This document shows, one piece after another, positions 42,708-52,535 of a stretch of 64,000 nt of DNA. Origin of the DNA: Streptomyces sp. NBC_00425 (lineage in GTDB: Bacteria; Actinomycetota; Actinomycetes; Streptomycetales; Streptomycetaceae); NCBI RefSeq assembly GCF_036030735.1, contig NZ_CP107928.1, positions 7,254,001-7,318,000 of the forward strand, given 5' to 3'. Both the position numbers and the translations under genes were made by a program. How positions within the stretch are numbered: position 1 is the first letter of the stretch; each line of letters opens with the position of its first letter. The notes under the pieces are model-generated. The model did not search any database. It saw nothing but the letters and a program-made list of their open reading frames with translations, and was not told the origin of the DNA.

Positions 42708-43771
42708 CGGGACGTTCTCCACGGCTCGGCCGGTTGCGCAGGGTCGCCCCGGAGGGGCGCACGGGCCGGCCTGCCGAGGCCCGCGGCGCCAAACCGCGCC
42801 GCCGCGGCGCCCAGCCCAAGGTGGTCGCCCTCGGCGGCGGCATGGGCCTGTCGGCCTCGCTCACCGCACTGCGGCGGATCACCGGCGACCTCACCGGCGT
42901 GGTCACGGTGGCCGACGACGGCGGCTCCAGCGGCCGTCTGCGCGAGGAACTGGGCGTCCTGCCGCCCGGCGACCTGCGCAAGGCGCTCGCCGCGCTGTGC
43001 GGCGACGACGACTGGGGCCAGACCTGGGCCCGGGTCATCCAGCACCGCTTCCAGTCCCAGGGCGAGATCAACGGCCACGCGGTGGGCAACCTGCTGATCG
43101 TCGCCCTGTGGGAACAGCTGGGCGACCACGTCCAGGCCCTGGACCTGGTCGGCCGGCTGCTGGGCGCACAGGGGCGCGTGCTGCCGATGTCCGCCGTGCC
43201 GCTGGAACTCCAGGCGCTGGTGAAGGGGCACGATCCCGAGCGGCCCGACGACGTGGACACGGTCCGCGGGCAGGCGACCGTGGCGCTGACGCCGGGCGAG
43301 GTGCAGTCCGTGCACCTGGTGCCGCACGACCCGCCGGCCGTCCCGGAGGCCGTCGAAGCGGTCCTGGACGCCGACTGGGTGGTGCTGGGGCCGGGCTCCT
43401 GGTTCTCCTCGGTCATGCCGCATCTGCTGGTGCCCGATCTGCTCGACGCGCTCATGGAGACGAAGGCCCGCCGGGTGCTCTCCTTGAACCTCGCTCCGCA
43501 ACCCGGTGAAACCGACGGCTTCTCCCCGCAGCGTCATTTGGAGGTTTTGGGACGACACGCCCCTAAACTCGCCCTGGACGTGGTGCTGGCCGACGAGGCA
43601 GCCGTGCCCGACCGCGACTCGCTGGCCGACGCCGCCAAGAGGTTCGGAGCCGCGGTCGAGCTGGCGCCGGTGGCCCGGCCCGACGGAACCCCGAGGCACG
43701 ACCCGGAGCTGTTGGCCGCCGCGTACGACCGTATTTTTCGGATGCATGGAAGGATCGGCCCATGGCGATGA
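42704..43771 (+). CDS. yvcK: YvcK/CofD-like gluconeogenesis factor
   Basis: Protein of 355 residues. It begins with a basic leader, then the CofD-like Rossmann nucleotide-binding core: [35 protein letters not shown] and [27 protein letters not shown] and [20 protein letters not shown] follow. YvcK proteins bind UDP-sugars and are needed for growth on gluconeogenic carbon and for cell-wall homeostasis. The ATG overlaps the rapZ stop (ATGA). Its last 10 bases overlap whiA, so all three are translationally coupled. Confidence 0.95.
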   Translation: MTGRSPRLGRLRRVAPEGRTGRPAEARGAKPRRRGAQPKVVALGGGMGLSASLTALRRITGDLTGVVTVADDGGSSGRLREELGVLPPGDLRKALAALCGDDDWGQTWARVIQHRFQSQGEINGHAVGNLLIVALWEQLGDHVQALDLVGRLLGAQGRVLPMSAVPLELQALVKGHDPERPDDVDTVRGQATVALTPGEVQSVHLVPHDPPAVPEAVEAVLDADWVVLGPGSWFSSVMPHLLVPDLLDALMETKARRVLSLNLAPQPGETDGFSPQRHLEVLGRHAPKLALDVVLADEAAVPDRDSLADAAKRFGAAVELAPVARPDGTPRHDPELLAAAYDRIFRMHGRIGPWR

Positions 43772-44751
43772 CGGCAGCGGTGAAGGATGAGATCTCCCGG
43801 CTCCCCGTCACCCGGACCTGCTGCAGAAAGGCGGAGGTCTCCGCCATCCTGCGGTTCGCCGGCGGCCTGCACCTGGTGAGCGGGCGCATCGTGATCGAGG
43901 CGGAGCTGGACACGGCGATGGCGGCCCGTCGGCTCAAGCGGGACATCCTGGAGATCTTCGGGCACGGCTCGGAGCTGATCGTGATGGCGCCCGGCGGTCT
44001 GCGCCGCGGTTCGCGCTATGTCGTGCGGGTGGTCGCGGGCGGTGACCAGCTCGCCCGGCAGACGGGGCTCGTGGACGGCCGCGGGCGCCCTATCCGGGGC
44101 CTGCCCCCGCAGGTGGTCTCCGGCGCGACCTGCGACGCCGAGGCGGCCTGGCGCGGCGCGTTCCTGGCGCACGGCTCGCTCACCGAGCCCGGCCGCTCGT
44201 CCTCGCTGGAGGTGACCTGCCCGGGCCCCGAGGCCGCGCTCGCGCTGGTCGGCGCGGCCCGCCGGCTCTCCATCGCGGCGAAGGCCCGCGAGGTGCGCGG
44301 GGTCGACCGGGTCGTGGTCCGCGACGGCGACGCGATCGGCGCCCTGCTCACCCGGCTCGGCGCGCACGAGTCGGTGCTGGCCTGGGAGGAGCGGCGGATG
44401 CGCCGTGAGGTGCGCGCCACGGCGAACCGGCTGGCGAACTTCGACGACGCCAACCTGCGCCGCTCGGCCCGCGCCGCGGTCGCCGCCGGGGCCCGCGTCC
44501 AGCGCGCTCTGGAGATCCTCGGCGACGAGGTGCCCGAGCACCTCGCGGCAGCCGGCCGGCTGCGCATGGACCACAAGCAGGCCTCCTTGGAGGAGCTGGG
44601 CGCGCTCGCGGACCCGCCGCTGACGAAGGACGCGGTCGCCGGGCGGATCCGCCGGCTGCTGGCGATGGCCGACAAGCGGGCCTCGGATCTCGGCATCCCG
44701 GGCACGGAGTGCAACCTCAGCGAGGAGCTCGCCGACAACCTGGTGGGCTGA
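43762..44751 (+). CDS. whiA: Sporulation transcription factor WhiA
   Basis: Developmental regulator that, with WhiB, switches aerial hyphae into sporulation septation. The protein has 329 residues. The N-terminal domain resembles a LAGLIDADG homing endonuclease without catalytic acids ([41 protein letters not shown]). The C-terminal helix-turn-helix contains [19 protein letters not shown] and ends [11 protein letters not shown]. The ATG at 43762 lies inside yvcK, with GGAAGG eight bases upstream. In S. coelicolor whiA also has its own internal promoter; that cannot be judged here. A strong terminator closes the operon. Confidence 0.97.
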   Translation: MAMTAAVKDEISRLPVTRTCCRKAEVSAILRFAGGLHLVSGRIVIEAELDTAMAARRLKRDILEIFGHGSELIVMAPGGLRRGSRYVVRVVAGGDQLARQTGLVDGRGRPIRGLPPQVVSGATCDAEAAWRGAFLAHGSLTEPGRSSSLEVTCPGPEAALALVGAARRLSIAAKAREVRGVDRVVVRDGDAIGALLTRLGAHESVLAWEERRMRREVRATANRLANFDDANLRRSARAAVAAGARVQRALEILGDEVPEHLAAAGRLRMDHKQASLEELGALADPPLTKDAVAGRIRRLLAMADKRASDLGIPGTECNLSEELADNLVG

Positions 44752-44762
44752 TCGGTCGTCAG

Positions 44763-44805
44763 AAAGCCGGTGGAGACGTCCGATCGGGCGACTCCACCGG
44801 CTTTT
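44763..44805 (+). terminator. Rho-independent terminator after whiA
   Basis: Stem AAAGCCGGTGGAG (44763-44775) / CTCCACCGGCTTT (44792-44804), 13 bp perfect, with a 16-nt loop and a short T-run, 11 bp after the whiA stop. It ends the uvrC-rapZ-yvcK-whiA unit. Confidence 0.92.
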
Positions 44806-44895
44806 GTCTGGCTATGAGGCGCTCTTGACTGGATCATGAACTGTCATGAGCCTGGCAGAGTTCGCTGCTGTGGCGAACTCACGCTAGGGGGGTTC

Positions 44896-47850
44896 ATGAG
44901 ACCTAGAGCGAGATCGATCCTCGCTGTCGGCGCACTCCTGCTCGGCGGAGCGGCATTCGCGCCCATCGCCCAGGCGCAGCCCGCACCCTCACCGAAGCCC
45001 GATCCGGCCGAGGTCAAGGTGTTCCGTGCCGAGGTCACCGGACAGCAGGTACCCCTGCTGCTGGCGGCCGGACAGGACGGACACGAACTCAGTGAGCAGG
45101 TGCCCGCGAAGGGCACGGCCACCGTCGAGGTCTACCTGACGGACGAACAGGCGAAGAAACTCGGCAGGCAGGGCGTGCGGCTCGCCGAGCACACGTTGTC
45201 CGCCACGTCCGAGAACCGCGTGGCGGCCGCCGCCGAAGGCGTGTTCCGCCCGTACAGCGGAAGCGGCGGCCTGCGGGAGGAGATCCTGCGCACCGGCCGG
45301 CAGAACCCGGGTCTCACCAAGGTCGTCTCCCTCGGCAAGACGGTGAACGGCCAGGACATCCTCGCGGTCAAACTGACCAGGGACGCGAAGAAGTCCGCCG
45401 ACGGCTCCAAGCCCTCGGTGCTGTACATGTCCAACCAGCACGCGCGCGAGTGGATCACCCCCGAGATGACCCGGCGGCTGATGCACTACTACCTGGACAA
45501 CTACCGCACCGACAAGCGCGTCAAGAAGATCGTCGACTCCAACGAGCTGTGGTTCGTCCTGTCGGCCAACCCCGACGGATACGACTACACCTTCAAGAGC
45601 AGAGACAACCGCATGTGGCGCAAGAACCTGCGGGACGTCAACGGCGACGGAGCGATCTCCACCGGCGACGGCGTCGACCTCAACCGCAACTTCGCCTACA
45701 AGTGGGGCTACGACAACGAGGGTTCGTCCCCGAACCCCACCAGCGAGACCTACCGCGGCGCCAAGCCCGCCTCCGAGCCCGAGACCAGGGCGCTCGACGC
45801 CTTCGAGAAGCGCATCGGCTTCACCTACGGCATCAACTACCACTCCGCCGCCGAACTCCTCCTCTACGGGGTCGGCTGGCAGGTCGCCACCGACACCCCG
45901 GACGACGTCGCCTACGAGGCGCTCGCCGGCACGCCCGAGAAGTCGGCCGTCCCGGGCTACCACCCGCAGGTCTCCTCGGAGCTGTACACGACCAACGGGG
46001 AGGCGGACGGCCACGCCTCGAACGTCAACGGCATGGCCATGTTCACCCCCGAGATGTCGACCTGTCAGACCGCTTCGAACGTCGACCCCGACGACCAGTG
46101 GAAGAGCGGGGACTGCCAGTCGGTCTTCACCTTCCCCGACGACGAGAAGCTGATCCAGGCCGAGTTCGCCAAGAACGTCCCGTTCGCGCTCTCGGTCGCC
46201 GAGTCCGCCGCGCGCCCCGACCGCCCGAAGTCCTCGGTCGGTCCGACCGCCGCCGACTTCACCCCGGCGCCGTTCACCACGTCGTACGCGCGCGGCGCGG
46301 ACCAGCAGGTCTCCGTCGTCGTACGCAAGGCGGTCCGCGACAAGGAGCTCAAGTACCGCGTCAACGGCGGCCGTACCCGGGACCAGGCGCTCCGGCACTG
46401 GAAGGGCGGCGAGACCTACGGCGGCGAGGACAACCTCTACTTCGACGCGTACCGGGCCAGGGTGAAGGACGGCAGGCCGGGCGACAAGGTCGAGGTGTGG
46501 TTCACCGGGAAGGCCGAGAACGGCAGGAAGGTCTCCAGCACGCACTTCACCTACACGATCGCCGCGCGGCCCCAGGCCGACACCCTGGTGGTCGCCGAGG
46601 AGGGCGCGGCCGCCACGCAGGCGCAGACCTACCTGGACGCGCTGAAGGCCAACGGCCGCAAGGCGATCGTCTGGGACGTCGCCGCCCAGGGGGCGCCCGA
46701 CCCGCTCGGGGTGCTGAGCCACTTCCGCACGGTCGTCCACTACACGGGCGCGAGTGCCCCCGGCAACCCGACCCAGCTCGCGCTGCGCGCCTTCCTCAAC
46801 GAGGGCGGCAAGCTGATCGAGGCGGGCGAGCTGGCCGGCGGCAGCGTCGCCCTCGCCGACGGCACCCCGTCGAACGACTTCAGCCAGTACTACCTGGGCG
46901 CCTACTCCCGCACCTCGACCCCCGGAGCCACCGGATTCACCGGTTCCGGCAGGCTCGGCGGACTGAGCGCGGCCCTCGGCCCGGCCACGGGCAACCCGCT
47001 CGACAAGGCCGGCACCTACGCGGTCACCTCGGACGAGCTGCCGGCGGCCGCCTTCCCGCAGTTCGCGAGCGCCGGCGCCGGCCAGTTCGCCGGCACGGTC
47101 AACCCCTACGGGCCGTACGCGGGCTCGTACATGGCCGCGGCCGTGCACACCGACGACGCCTACAAGCGGCTCACCCGCACCATCGACCTCAGCGGCGTCG
47201 GCGCGGCGAGCAAGCCGACGCTGCGCACCCGGCTGCTGTGGGACACCGAGCCGGGTTACGACAACGCGATCGTCGAGATCCACACCGTCGGCGGCGACGA
47301 CTGGACCACGCTGCCCGAGGCGGGCGGCGCCACCCGCACCGCGGTGCCCGCGGAGTGCGGGGCCGGCTTCTACGTCGGTGAGCACCCGTGGCTCGGGCAC
47401 TACCTCACCCTCGGCGCGAACGACTGCTCCGCGACCGGGTCCACCGGCGCCTGGAACGCCCTCACCGGCGCCTCCAGCGGCTGGCAGCAGGTGAACTTCG
47501 ACCTGAGCGCGTACGCGGGCAAGAACGTCGAGGTCTCGATCGCCTATGTCACCGACCCGGGCAGCGGCGGACGCGGCGTCCTCGCGGACGACGCCTCGCT
47601 GGTCGTCGGGGGCGGCGCCGTCGAGACCGAGGGCTTCGAGACGTCGCTCGGCGCCTGGAAGGCCGGCGGACCGCCCGCGGGCAGCCCGGCCGTCCTGAAG
47701 GACTGGGCGCGCACCGGCGTCCTGTTCCAGACGTACGGAGCGGTCACCACCGACGACACCGTGCTGCTCGGCTTCGGCCTGGAGCACGTCGCCGCGGCGG
47801 CCGACCGCAAGGCGCTCATCGGAAAGGCCCTCGCCTCACTTGCGCGATGA
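44896..47850 (+). CDS. Secreted M14-family zinc carboxypeptidase, multidomain
   Basis: Secreted protein of 984 residues. A Sec signal peptide (1-28, ending AQAQP) is followed by a propeptide-like region (about 30-110). The M14 catalytic domain (about 115-435) has zinc ligands in NQHAREW (HxxE). It also has the substrate-binding NPDGYDY, DLNRNFAYKWG, and a later His/Glu pair (INYHSAAELLLYG; MFTPEMS). The C-terminal ~500 residues include an immune-inhibitor/MAM-like beta-sandwich pair (VEIHTVGGDDWTTLPEAGG; GWQQVNFDLSAYAGKNVEVS). It releases C-terminal residues from external peptides. The ATG follows a GGGGGG ribosome-binding site. It is transcribed alone, bracketed by terminators. Confidence 0.93.
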   Translation: MRPRARSILAVGALLLGGAAFAPIAQAQPAPSPKPDPAEVKVFRAEVTGQQVPLLLAAGQDGHELSEQVPAKGTATVEVYLTDEQAKKLGRQGVRLAEHTLSATSENRVAAAAEGVFRPYSGSGGLREEILRTGRQNPGLTKVVSLGKTVNGQDILAVKLTRDAKKSADGSKPSVLYMSNQHAREWITPEMTRRLMHYYLDNYRTDKRVKKIVDSNELWFVLSANPDGYDYTFKSRDNRMWRKNLRDVNGDGAISTGDGVDLNRNFAYKWGYDNEGSSPNPTSETYRGAKPASEPETRALDAFEKRIGFTYGINYHSAAELLLYGVGWQVATDTPDDVAYEALAGTPEKSAVPGYHPQVSSELYTTNGEADGHASNVNGMAMFTPEMSTCQTASNVDPDDQWKSGDCQSVFTFPDDEKLIQAEFAKNVPFALSVAESAARPDRPKSSVGPTAADFTPAPFTTSYARGADQQVSVVVRKAVRDKELKYRVNGGRTRDQALRHWKGGETYGGEDNLYFDAYRARVKDGRPGDKVEVWFTGKAENGRKVSSTHFTYTIAARPQADTLVVAEEGAAATQAQTYLDALKANGRKAIVWDVAAQGAPDPLGVLSHFRTVVHYTGASAPGNPTQLALRAFLNEGGKLIEAGELAGGSVALADGTPSNDFSQYYLGAYSRTSTPGATGFTGSGRLGGLSAALGPATGNPLDKAGTYAVTSDELPAAAFPQFASAGAGQFAGTVNPYGPYAGSYMAAAVHTDDAYKRLTRTIDLSGVGAASKPTLRTRLLWDTEPGYDNAIVEIHTVGGDDWTTLPEAGGATRTAVPAECGAGFYVGEHPWLGHYLTLGANDCSATGSTGAWNALTGASSGWQQVNFDLSAYAGKNVEVSIAYVTDPGSGGRGVLADDASLVVGGGAVETEGFETSLGAWKAGGPPAGSPAVLKDWARTGVLFQTYGAVTTDDTVLLGFGLEHVAAAADRKALIGKALASLAR

Positions 47851-47916
47851 CACGCCCAAGTCAACCCTTCGTGACGGTTCGTAACCGGATCGAGTGATCA
47901 GGCCCGTCCGGCCCGT

Positions 47917-47950
47917 GCGGTCCGTACCCCTACTGGCGGGTACGGACCGC
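47917..47950 (+). terminator. Hairpin terminator after the M14 peptidase
   Basis: Perfect 13-bp stem GCGGTCCGTACCC (47917-47929) / GGGTACGGACCGC (47938-47950) with an 8-nt loop, 67 bp after the stop. Downstream, TAGGGT at 48000-48005 is a possible -10 box for gap. Confidence 0.82.
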
Positions 47951-48002
47951 CGTGCCGTGTATGGGCCGACTCGATGTCACTCCGGCGGTCCCGGAGAGGT
48001 AG

Positions 48003-49091
<1,089 letters not shown>

Positions 49092-49120
49092 TCGACAGAG
49101 CGAGCACGTTGATGTGAGAG

Positions 49121-49160
49121 CAGGGCCCGGGCGGCGCAACGACGCGCCGCCCGGGCCCTG
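49121..49160 (+). terminator. Strong hairpin between gap and pgk
   Basis: Perfect 17-bp stem CAGGGCCCGGGCGGCGC (49121-49137) / GCGCCGCCCGGGCCCTG (49144-49160) with a 6-nt loop. It separates gap from pgk-tpiA, either as a full terminator or as an attenuator. Confidence 0.9.
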
Positions 49161-49224
49161 ACTCACGTGCAGACCAGCCCTCTTAGGATCACGAGCACCA
49201 CCAGTCCTCCCGGGAGCCCACTCA

Positions 49225-50436
49225 ATGAAGACGATCGACGAACTTCTCGCCGAAGGCGTCGCAGGCAAGCGCGTCTTCGTCCGCGCCGACCTGAACGTGC
49301 CGCTGGCCGGCACCACCATCACCGACGACGGCCGTATCCGCGCCGTGCTGCCCACCGTCAAGGCGCTGGCCGAGGCGGGCGCCCGCGTGGTCGTCGCCTC
49401 CCACCTGGGCCGCCCCAAGGGCGCTCCGGACCCGGCCTTCTCCCTCGCTCCCGCCGCCGCGCGCCTCGGTGAACTCCTCGGCGCCGACGTGGCCTTCGCG
49501 ACCGACACCGTCGGCGACTCCGCCACGGCCACCGTCGCCGGCCTCGCCGACGGCCGGGTCGCGGTCCTCGAGAACCTGCGCTTCAACGCCGGCGAGACCT
49601 CGAAGGACGACGCCGAGCGGGCCGCCTTCGCCGACCGGCTGGCCGTCCTCGCCGACGTGTACGTGGGCGACGGCTTCGGCGCGGTGCACCGGCGGCACGC
49701 GTCCGTCTACGACCTCCCGGGCAAGCTGCCGCACTACGCCGGCTACCTGATCGCCACCGAGGTCGGCGTCCTGAAGAAGCTCACCCAGGACGTCGCGCGC
49801 CCCTACGTCGTGGCGCTCGGCGGCTCCAAGGTCTCCGACAAGCTCGCCGTCATCGACGAACTGCTCGGCAAGGCCGACCGCATCCTCATCGGCGGCGGCA
49901 TGGCCTTCACCTTCCTCAAGGCCCAGGGCCACGAGGTCGGCGCCTCCCTCCTCCAGGAGGACCAGATCCCGGTCGTCACCGAGTACCTGGAACGCGCCGA
50001 GAAGCAGGGCGTCGAGTTGGTCCTCCCGGTCGACGTCGTGGTCTCGCCCGGATTCCCGGACCTGAAGGCCAAGGCGCCCACCGAGCACGCCGCCGTCGAC
50101 GCGGACAAGATGCCCGAGGGCCGGCTGGGCCTGGACATCGGCCCGAAGACGGGTGAGCTGTACGCGAGCAAGCTCGCCGACGCCGCGACCGTGTTCTGGA
50201 ACGGTCCGATGGGCGTCTTCGAACACCCCGACTACGCCGAGGGCACCAAGGCGGTCGCCCAGGCTCTCATCGACTCGGACGGCTTCACAGTCGTCGGCGG
50301 CGGAGACTCCGCCGCGGCCGTGCGCACGCTCGGCTTCGACGAGAACGCATTCGGCCACATCTCGACCGGTGGCGGCGCCTCCCTCGAATACCTCGAGGGC
50401 AAGACGCTCCCCGGCCTCGCCGCACTGGAAGGCTGA
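49225..50436 (+). CDS. pgk: Phosphoglycerate kinase
   Basis: Transfers phosphate from 1,3-bisphosphoglycerate to ADP. The protein has 403 residues. Substrate-site motifs are RVFVRADLNVPL, SHLGRPKG, LENLRFNAGE and GDGFGAVHRRHAS; the last has an unusual HRRH in place of the more common AHRAH. The nucleotide-site segments are GGSKVSDK, GGGMAFTFLKA and the hinge WNGPMGVFE, closing with GGGDSAAAV and STGGGASLE. tpiA starts six bases after its stop, so the two are co-translated. Confidence 0.97.
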   Translation: MKTIDELLAEGVAGKRVFVRADLNVPLAGTTITDDGRIRAVLPTVKALAEAGARVVVASHLGRPKGAPDPAFSLAPAAARLGELLGADVAFATDTVGDSATATVAGLADGRVAVLENLRFNAGETSKDDAERAAFADRLAVLADVYVGDGFGAVHRRHASVYDLPGKLPHYAGYLIATEVGVLKKLTQDVARPYVVALGGSKVSDKLAVIDELLGKADRILIGGGMAFTFLKAQGHEVGASLLQEDQIPVVTEYLERAEKQGVELVLPVDVVVSPGFPDLKAKAPTEHAAVDADKMPEGRLGLDIGPKTGELYASKLADAATVFWNGPMGVFEHPDYAEGTKAVAQALIDSDGFTVVGGGDSAAAVRTLGFDENAFGHISTGGGASLEYLEGKTLPGLAALEG

Positions 50437-50442
50437 CCCCGC

Positions 50443-51219
50443 ATGACCACTCGTACGCCGCTGATGGCGGGCAACTGGAAGATGAACCTCAACCACCTCG
50501 AGGCCATCGCGCACGTCCAGAAGCTCGCCTTCGCCCTGGCCGACAAGGACTACGAGGCCGTCGAGGTCGCCGTCCTGCCGCCCTTCACCGACCTGCGCTC
50601 CGTGCAGACCCTGGTCGACGGCGACAAGCTCAAGATCAAGTACGGCGCCCAGGACATCTCGGCGCACGACTCCGGCGCCTACACCGGCGAGATCTCCGGT
50701 GCGATGCTCGCCAAGCTGAAGTGCACGTTCGTGGCGATCGGCCACTCCGAGCGCCGGCAGTACCACGACGAGACCGACGAGCTGGTGAACGCCAAGGTCA
50801 AGGCCGCCTACAAGCACGGCCTGACCCCCATCCTGTGCGTCGGCGAGGAGCTGGACGTCCGTGAGGCGGGCAACCACGTCGCCCACACCCTCGCGCAGGT
50901 CGAGGGCGGCCTGAAGGACCTCCCGGCCGAGCAGGCCGAGTCCGTCGTGATCGCCTACGAGCCCGTGTGGGCCATCGGCACCGGCAAGGTCTGCGGCGCC
51001 GAGGACGCGCAGGAGGTCTGCGCCGCCGTCCGCGCCAAGATCGCCGAGCTCTACACCCAGGAGCTGGCCGACAAGGTCCGCATCCAGTACGGCGGCTCCG
51101 TCAAGTCCGGCAACGTCGCCGAGATCATGGCGCAGGCCGACATCGACGGCGCGCTGGTCGGCGGCGCCTCGCTGGACGCGGACGAGTTCGTCAAGATCGT
51201 GCGCTTCCGCGACCAGTGA
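50443..51219 (+). CDS. tpiA: Triose-phosphate isomerase
   Basis: Interconverts dihydroxyacetone phosphate and glyceraldehyde 3-phosphate. The protein has 258 residues, the normal TIM barrel length. The catalytic residues are Lys in GNWKMN, His in AIGHSERR, and Glu in [11 protein letters not shown], with the phosphate-binding YGGSVKSGN and [10 protein letters not shown] loops at the end. It is closely coupled to pgk. secG follows after 158 bp, the arrangement conserved in many actinobacteria. Confidence 0.97.
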   Translation: MTTRTPLMAGNWKMNLNHLEAIAHVQKLAFALADKDYEAVEVAVLPPFTDLRSVQTLVDGDKLKIKYGAQDISAHDSGAYTGEISGAMLAKLKCTFVAIGHSERRQYHDETDELVNAKVKAAYKHGLTPILCVGEELDVREAGNHVAHTLAQVEGGLKDLPAEQAESVVIAYEPVWAIGTGKVCGAEDAQEVCAAVRAKIAELYTQELADKVRIQYGGSVKSGNVAEIMAQADIDGALVGGASLDADEFVKIVRFRDQ

Positions 51220-51377
51220 TCCGAGCTGTGAGTATGCGGTAGCGGCGATCCGTCGTACCCTTGCGGGGGCATAGCGCCATGCGGCACGCCACGCGGCGGA
51301 GCCGCACGAGGAAAGCGGCGCTGTGTCCCCGTTGTCCGTTCCGGTCCTTATCCGAATCCGAGGAAGTTGGTCCAGCC

Positions 51378-51614
51378 GTGGTTTTGGGGTTCTCGATCGC
51401 CCTGATCGTCTTCAGCCTGCTGCTGATGCTGCTGGTGCTGATGCACAAGGGGAAGGGCGGCGGTCTCTCCGACATGTTCGGCGGCGGCATGCAGTCCTCC
51501 GTCGGCGGTTCCTCGGTCGCCGAGCGCAACCTCGACCGCATCACCGTCGTCGTCGGGATGCTGTGGTTCGCCTCCATCATCGTCCTCGGCATCCTGATGA
51601 AGACGAACAACTGA
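51378..51614 (+). CDS. secG: Preprotein translocase subunit SecG
   Basis: Protein of 78 residues with two membrane helices (FSIALIVFSLLLMLLVLMHK and ITVVVGMLWFASIIVLGILM). The characteristic GKGGGLSDMFGGGMQSSVGG loop lies between them, on the cytoplasmic side. It stimulates SecYEG-dependent export. The GTG start at 51378 gives the family length; AGGAAG lies ~13 bases upstream, rather far for a ribosome-binding site. It is immediately followed by a structured leader and an RbpA-family gene. Confidence 0.93.
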   Translation: MVLGFSIALIVFSLLLMLLVLMHKGKGGGLSDMFGGGMQSSVGGSSVAERNLDRITVVVGMLWFASIIVLGILMKTNN

Positions 51615-51643
51615 TCAGCTTCTCACAGGCACGCACATTCCGG

Positions 51644-51798
51644 TACGTAAGGCCCCATGTTCGGTACGCGCAGCAGAGCGCGGCCTATCATGGGGCTTGC
51701 GTCCAGGTGTGGGAGCTGTAACTCCAATCACTGGACGCGCGTTGGGCCTTACGTAGACTGAGGCGCTCGCAGCGAAGCGAAACGCCGACTCGCTTCGC
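51644..51798 (+). promoter_or_regulatory. Structured leader / operator region between secG and the RbpA-family gene
   Basis: Outer helix TACGTAAGGCCC (51644-51655) / GGGCCTTACGTA (51744-51755), 12 bp perfect, centres 100 bp apart. Inside are GCCCCATG (51652-51659) / CATGGGGC (51689-51696) and GCGTCCAG (51699-51706) / CTGGACGC (51731-51738) topped by GGAG/CTCC. Beyond is GCGAAGCG (51772-51779) / CGCTTCGC (51791-51798), just before the ribosome-binding site. The outer and first inner helix share four bases and compete. A possible promoter TGGACG-N16-TAGACT (51732-51759) overlaps the second arm. It may be RNA or DNA control; the type is unknown to me. Confidence 0.6.
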
Positions 51799-51825
51799 GG
51801 CACCATCACGCAGGGAGTTACGACC

Positions 51826-52161
51826 GTGGCAAGTGGCAACGCGATCCGAGGTAGCCGGGTCGGGGCGGGGCCGATGGGCGAGGCCGAGCGGGGCGAGTCC
51901 GCGCCCCGTCTGCGCATCTCCTTCTGGTGCTCCAACGGACACGAGACGGTGCCCAGCTTCGCCAGCGACGCGCAGGTGCCCGAGACCTGGGACTGCCCGC
52001 GCTGCGGCTTTCCCGCCGGGCAGGACCGGGACAACCCCCCGGACCCGCCGCGCACCGAGCCCTACAAGACGCACCTCGCCTATGTGCGGGAGCGGCGCAG
52101 CGACGCGGACGGCGAGGCGATCCTCGCCGAGGCGCTCGCCAAACTGCGGGGCGAGATCTAG
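51826..52161 (+). CDS. rbpA: RbpA-family RNA polymerase-binding protein (RbpB-like paralogue)
   Basis: Protein of 111 residues. The N-terminal IRGSRVGA matches the RbpA start. A zinc-ribbon-like core follows: WCSNGHE and [11 protein letters not shown]. The C-terminal [22 protein letters not shown] corresponds to the sigma-interaction helix with its Arg-Arg pair. RbpA binds the RNA polymerase beta/sigma interface and stimulates initiation with housekeeping sigma factors. The usual THWDMLxERR is altered to [10 protein letters not shown] and the protein is more Cys-rich. It therefore looks like the second Streptomyces paralogue rather than classical RbpA. The GTG start has GGGAG nine bases upstream. 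Confidence 0.85.
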   Translation: MASGNAIRGSRVGAGPMGEAERGESAPRLRISFWCSNGHETVPSFASDAQVPETWDCPRCGFPAGQDRDNPPDPPRTEPYKTHLAYVRERRSDADGEAILAEALAKLRGEI

Positions 52162-52535
52162 GGCCTGTCTCTCGGGTCCTGCCGGAAGTCGCGGGGGCCA
52201 GGAGGTGCCGCAGCTCTGAGCGGCCTGATCCGGAAGAAAGACCCTGGCGACACACCGGCCGGGCGCCCGAGGGCTCCCGGCCGGAACTGTTTCGCGCGCG
52301 GGCCGTCCCCGCCCCGCGGAACGGCCGTCCGCGCTGCCCTCCACGGTTCGCCGGCCCCGTCTCTTCCCACACACCGTCCGCCGGGCTGATACCCGAGCGC
52401 CTCCGGGACGTACCTCCTGTTGCCCCGCGGGCAACGGCACGTCCGCTCGTGCCACCTTCTGATCAACTAGGTTGGGAGCGGCGGGGCAAGGCGTGCGAGG
52501 CAGCACGGACAGGTGAGGAAGGGCTGAAGTCCGAG
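52162..52535 (+). other. Upstream region of pgi
   Basis: 374 bp without a gene. It contains a perfect 7-3-7 palindrome GTTGCCC-N3-GGGCAAC (52419-52435), possibly a regulator site, and TAGGTT at 52468-52473, a candidate -10 box whose start would lie about 55 bases before the pgi ATG. No strong terminator for the RbpA-family gene is seen. Confidence 0.45.
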
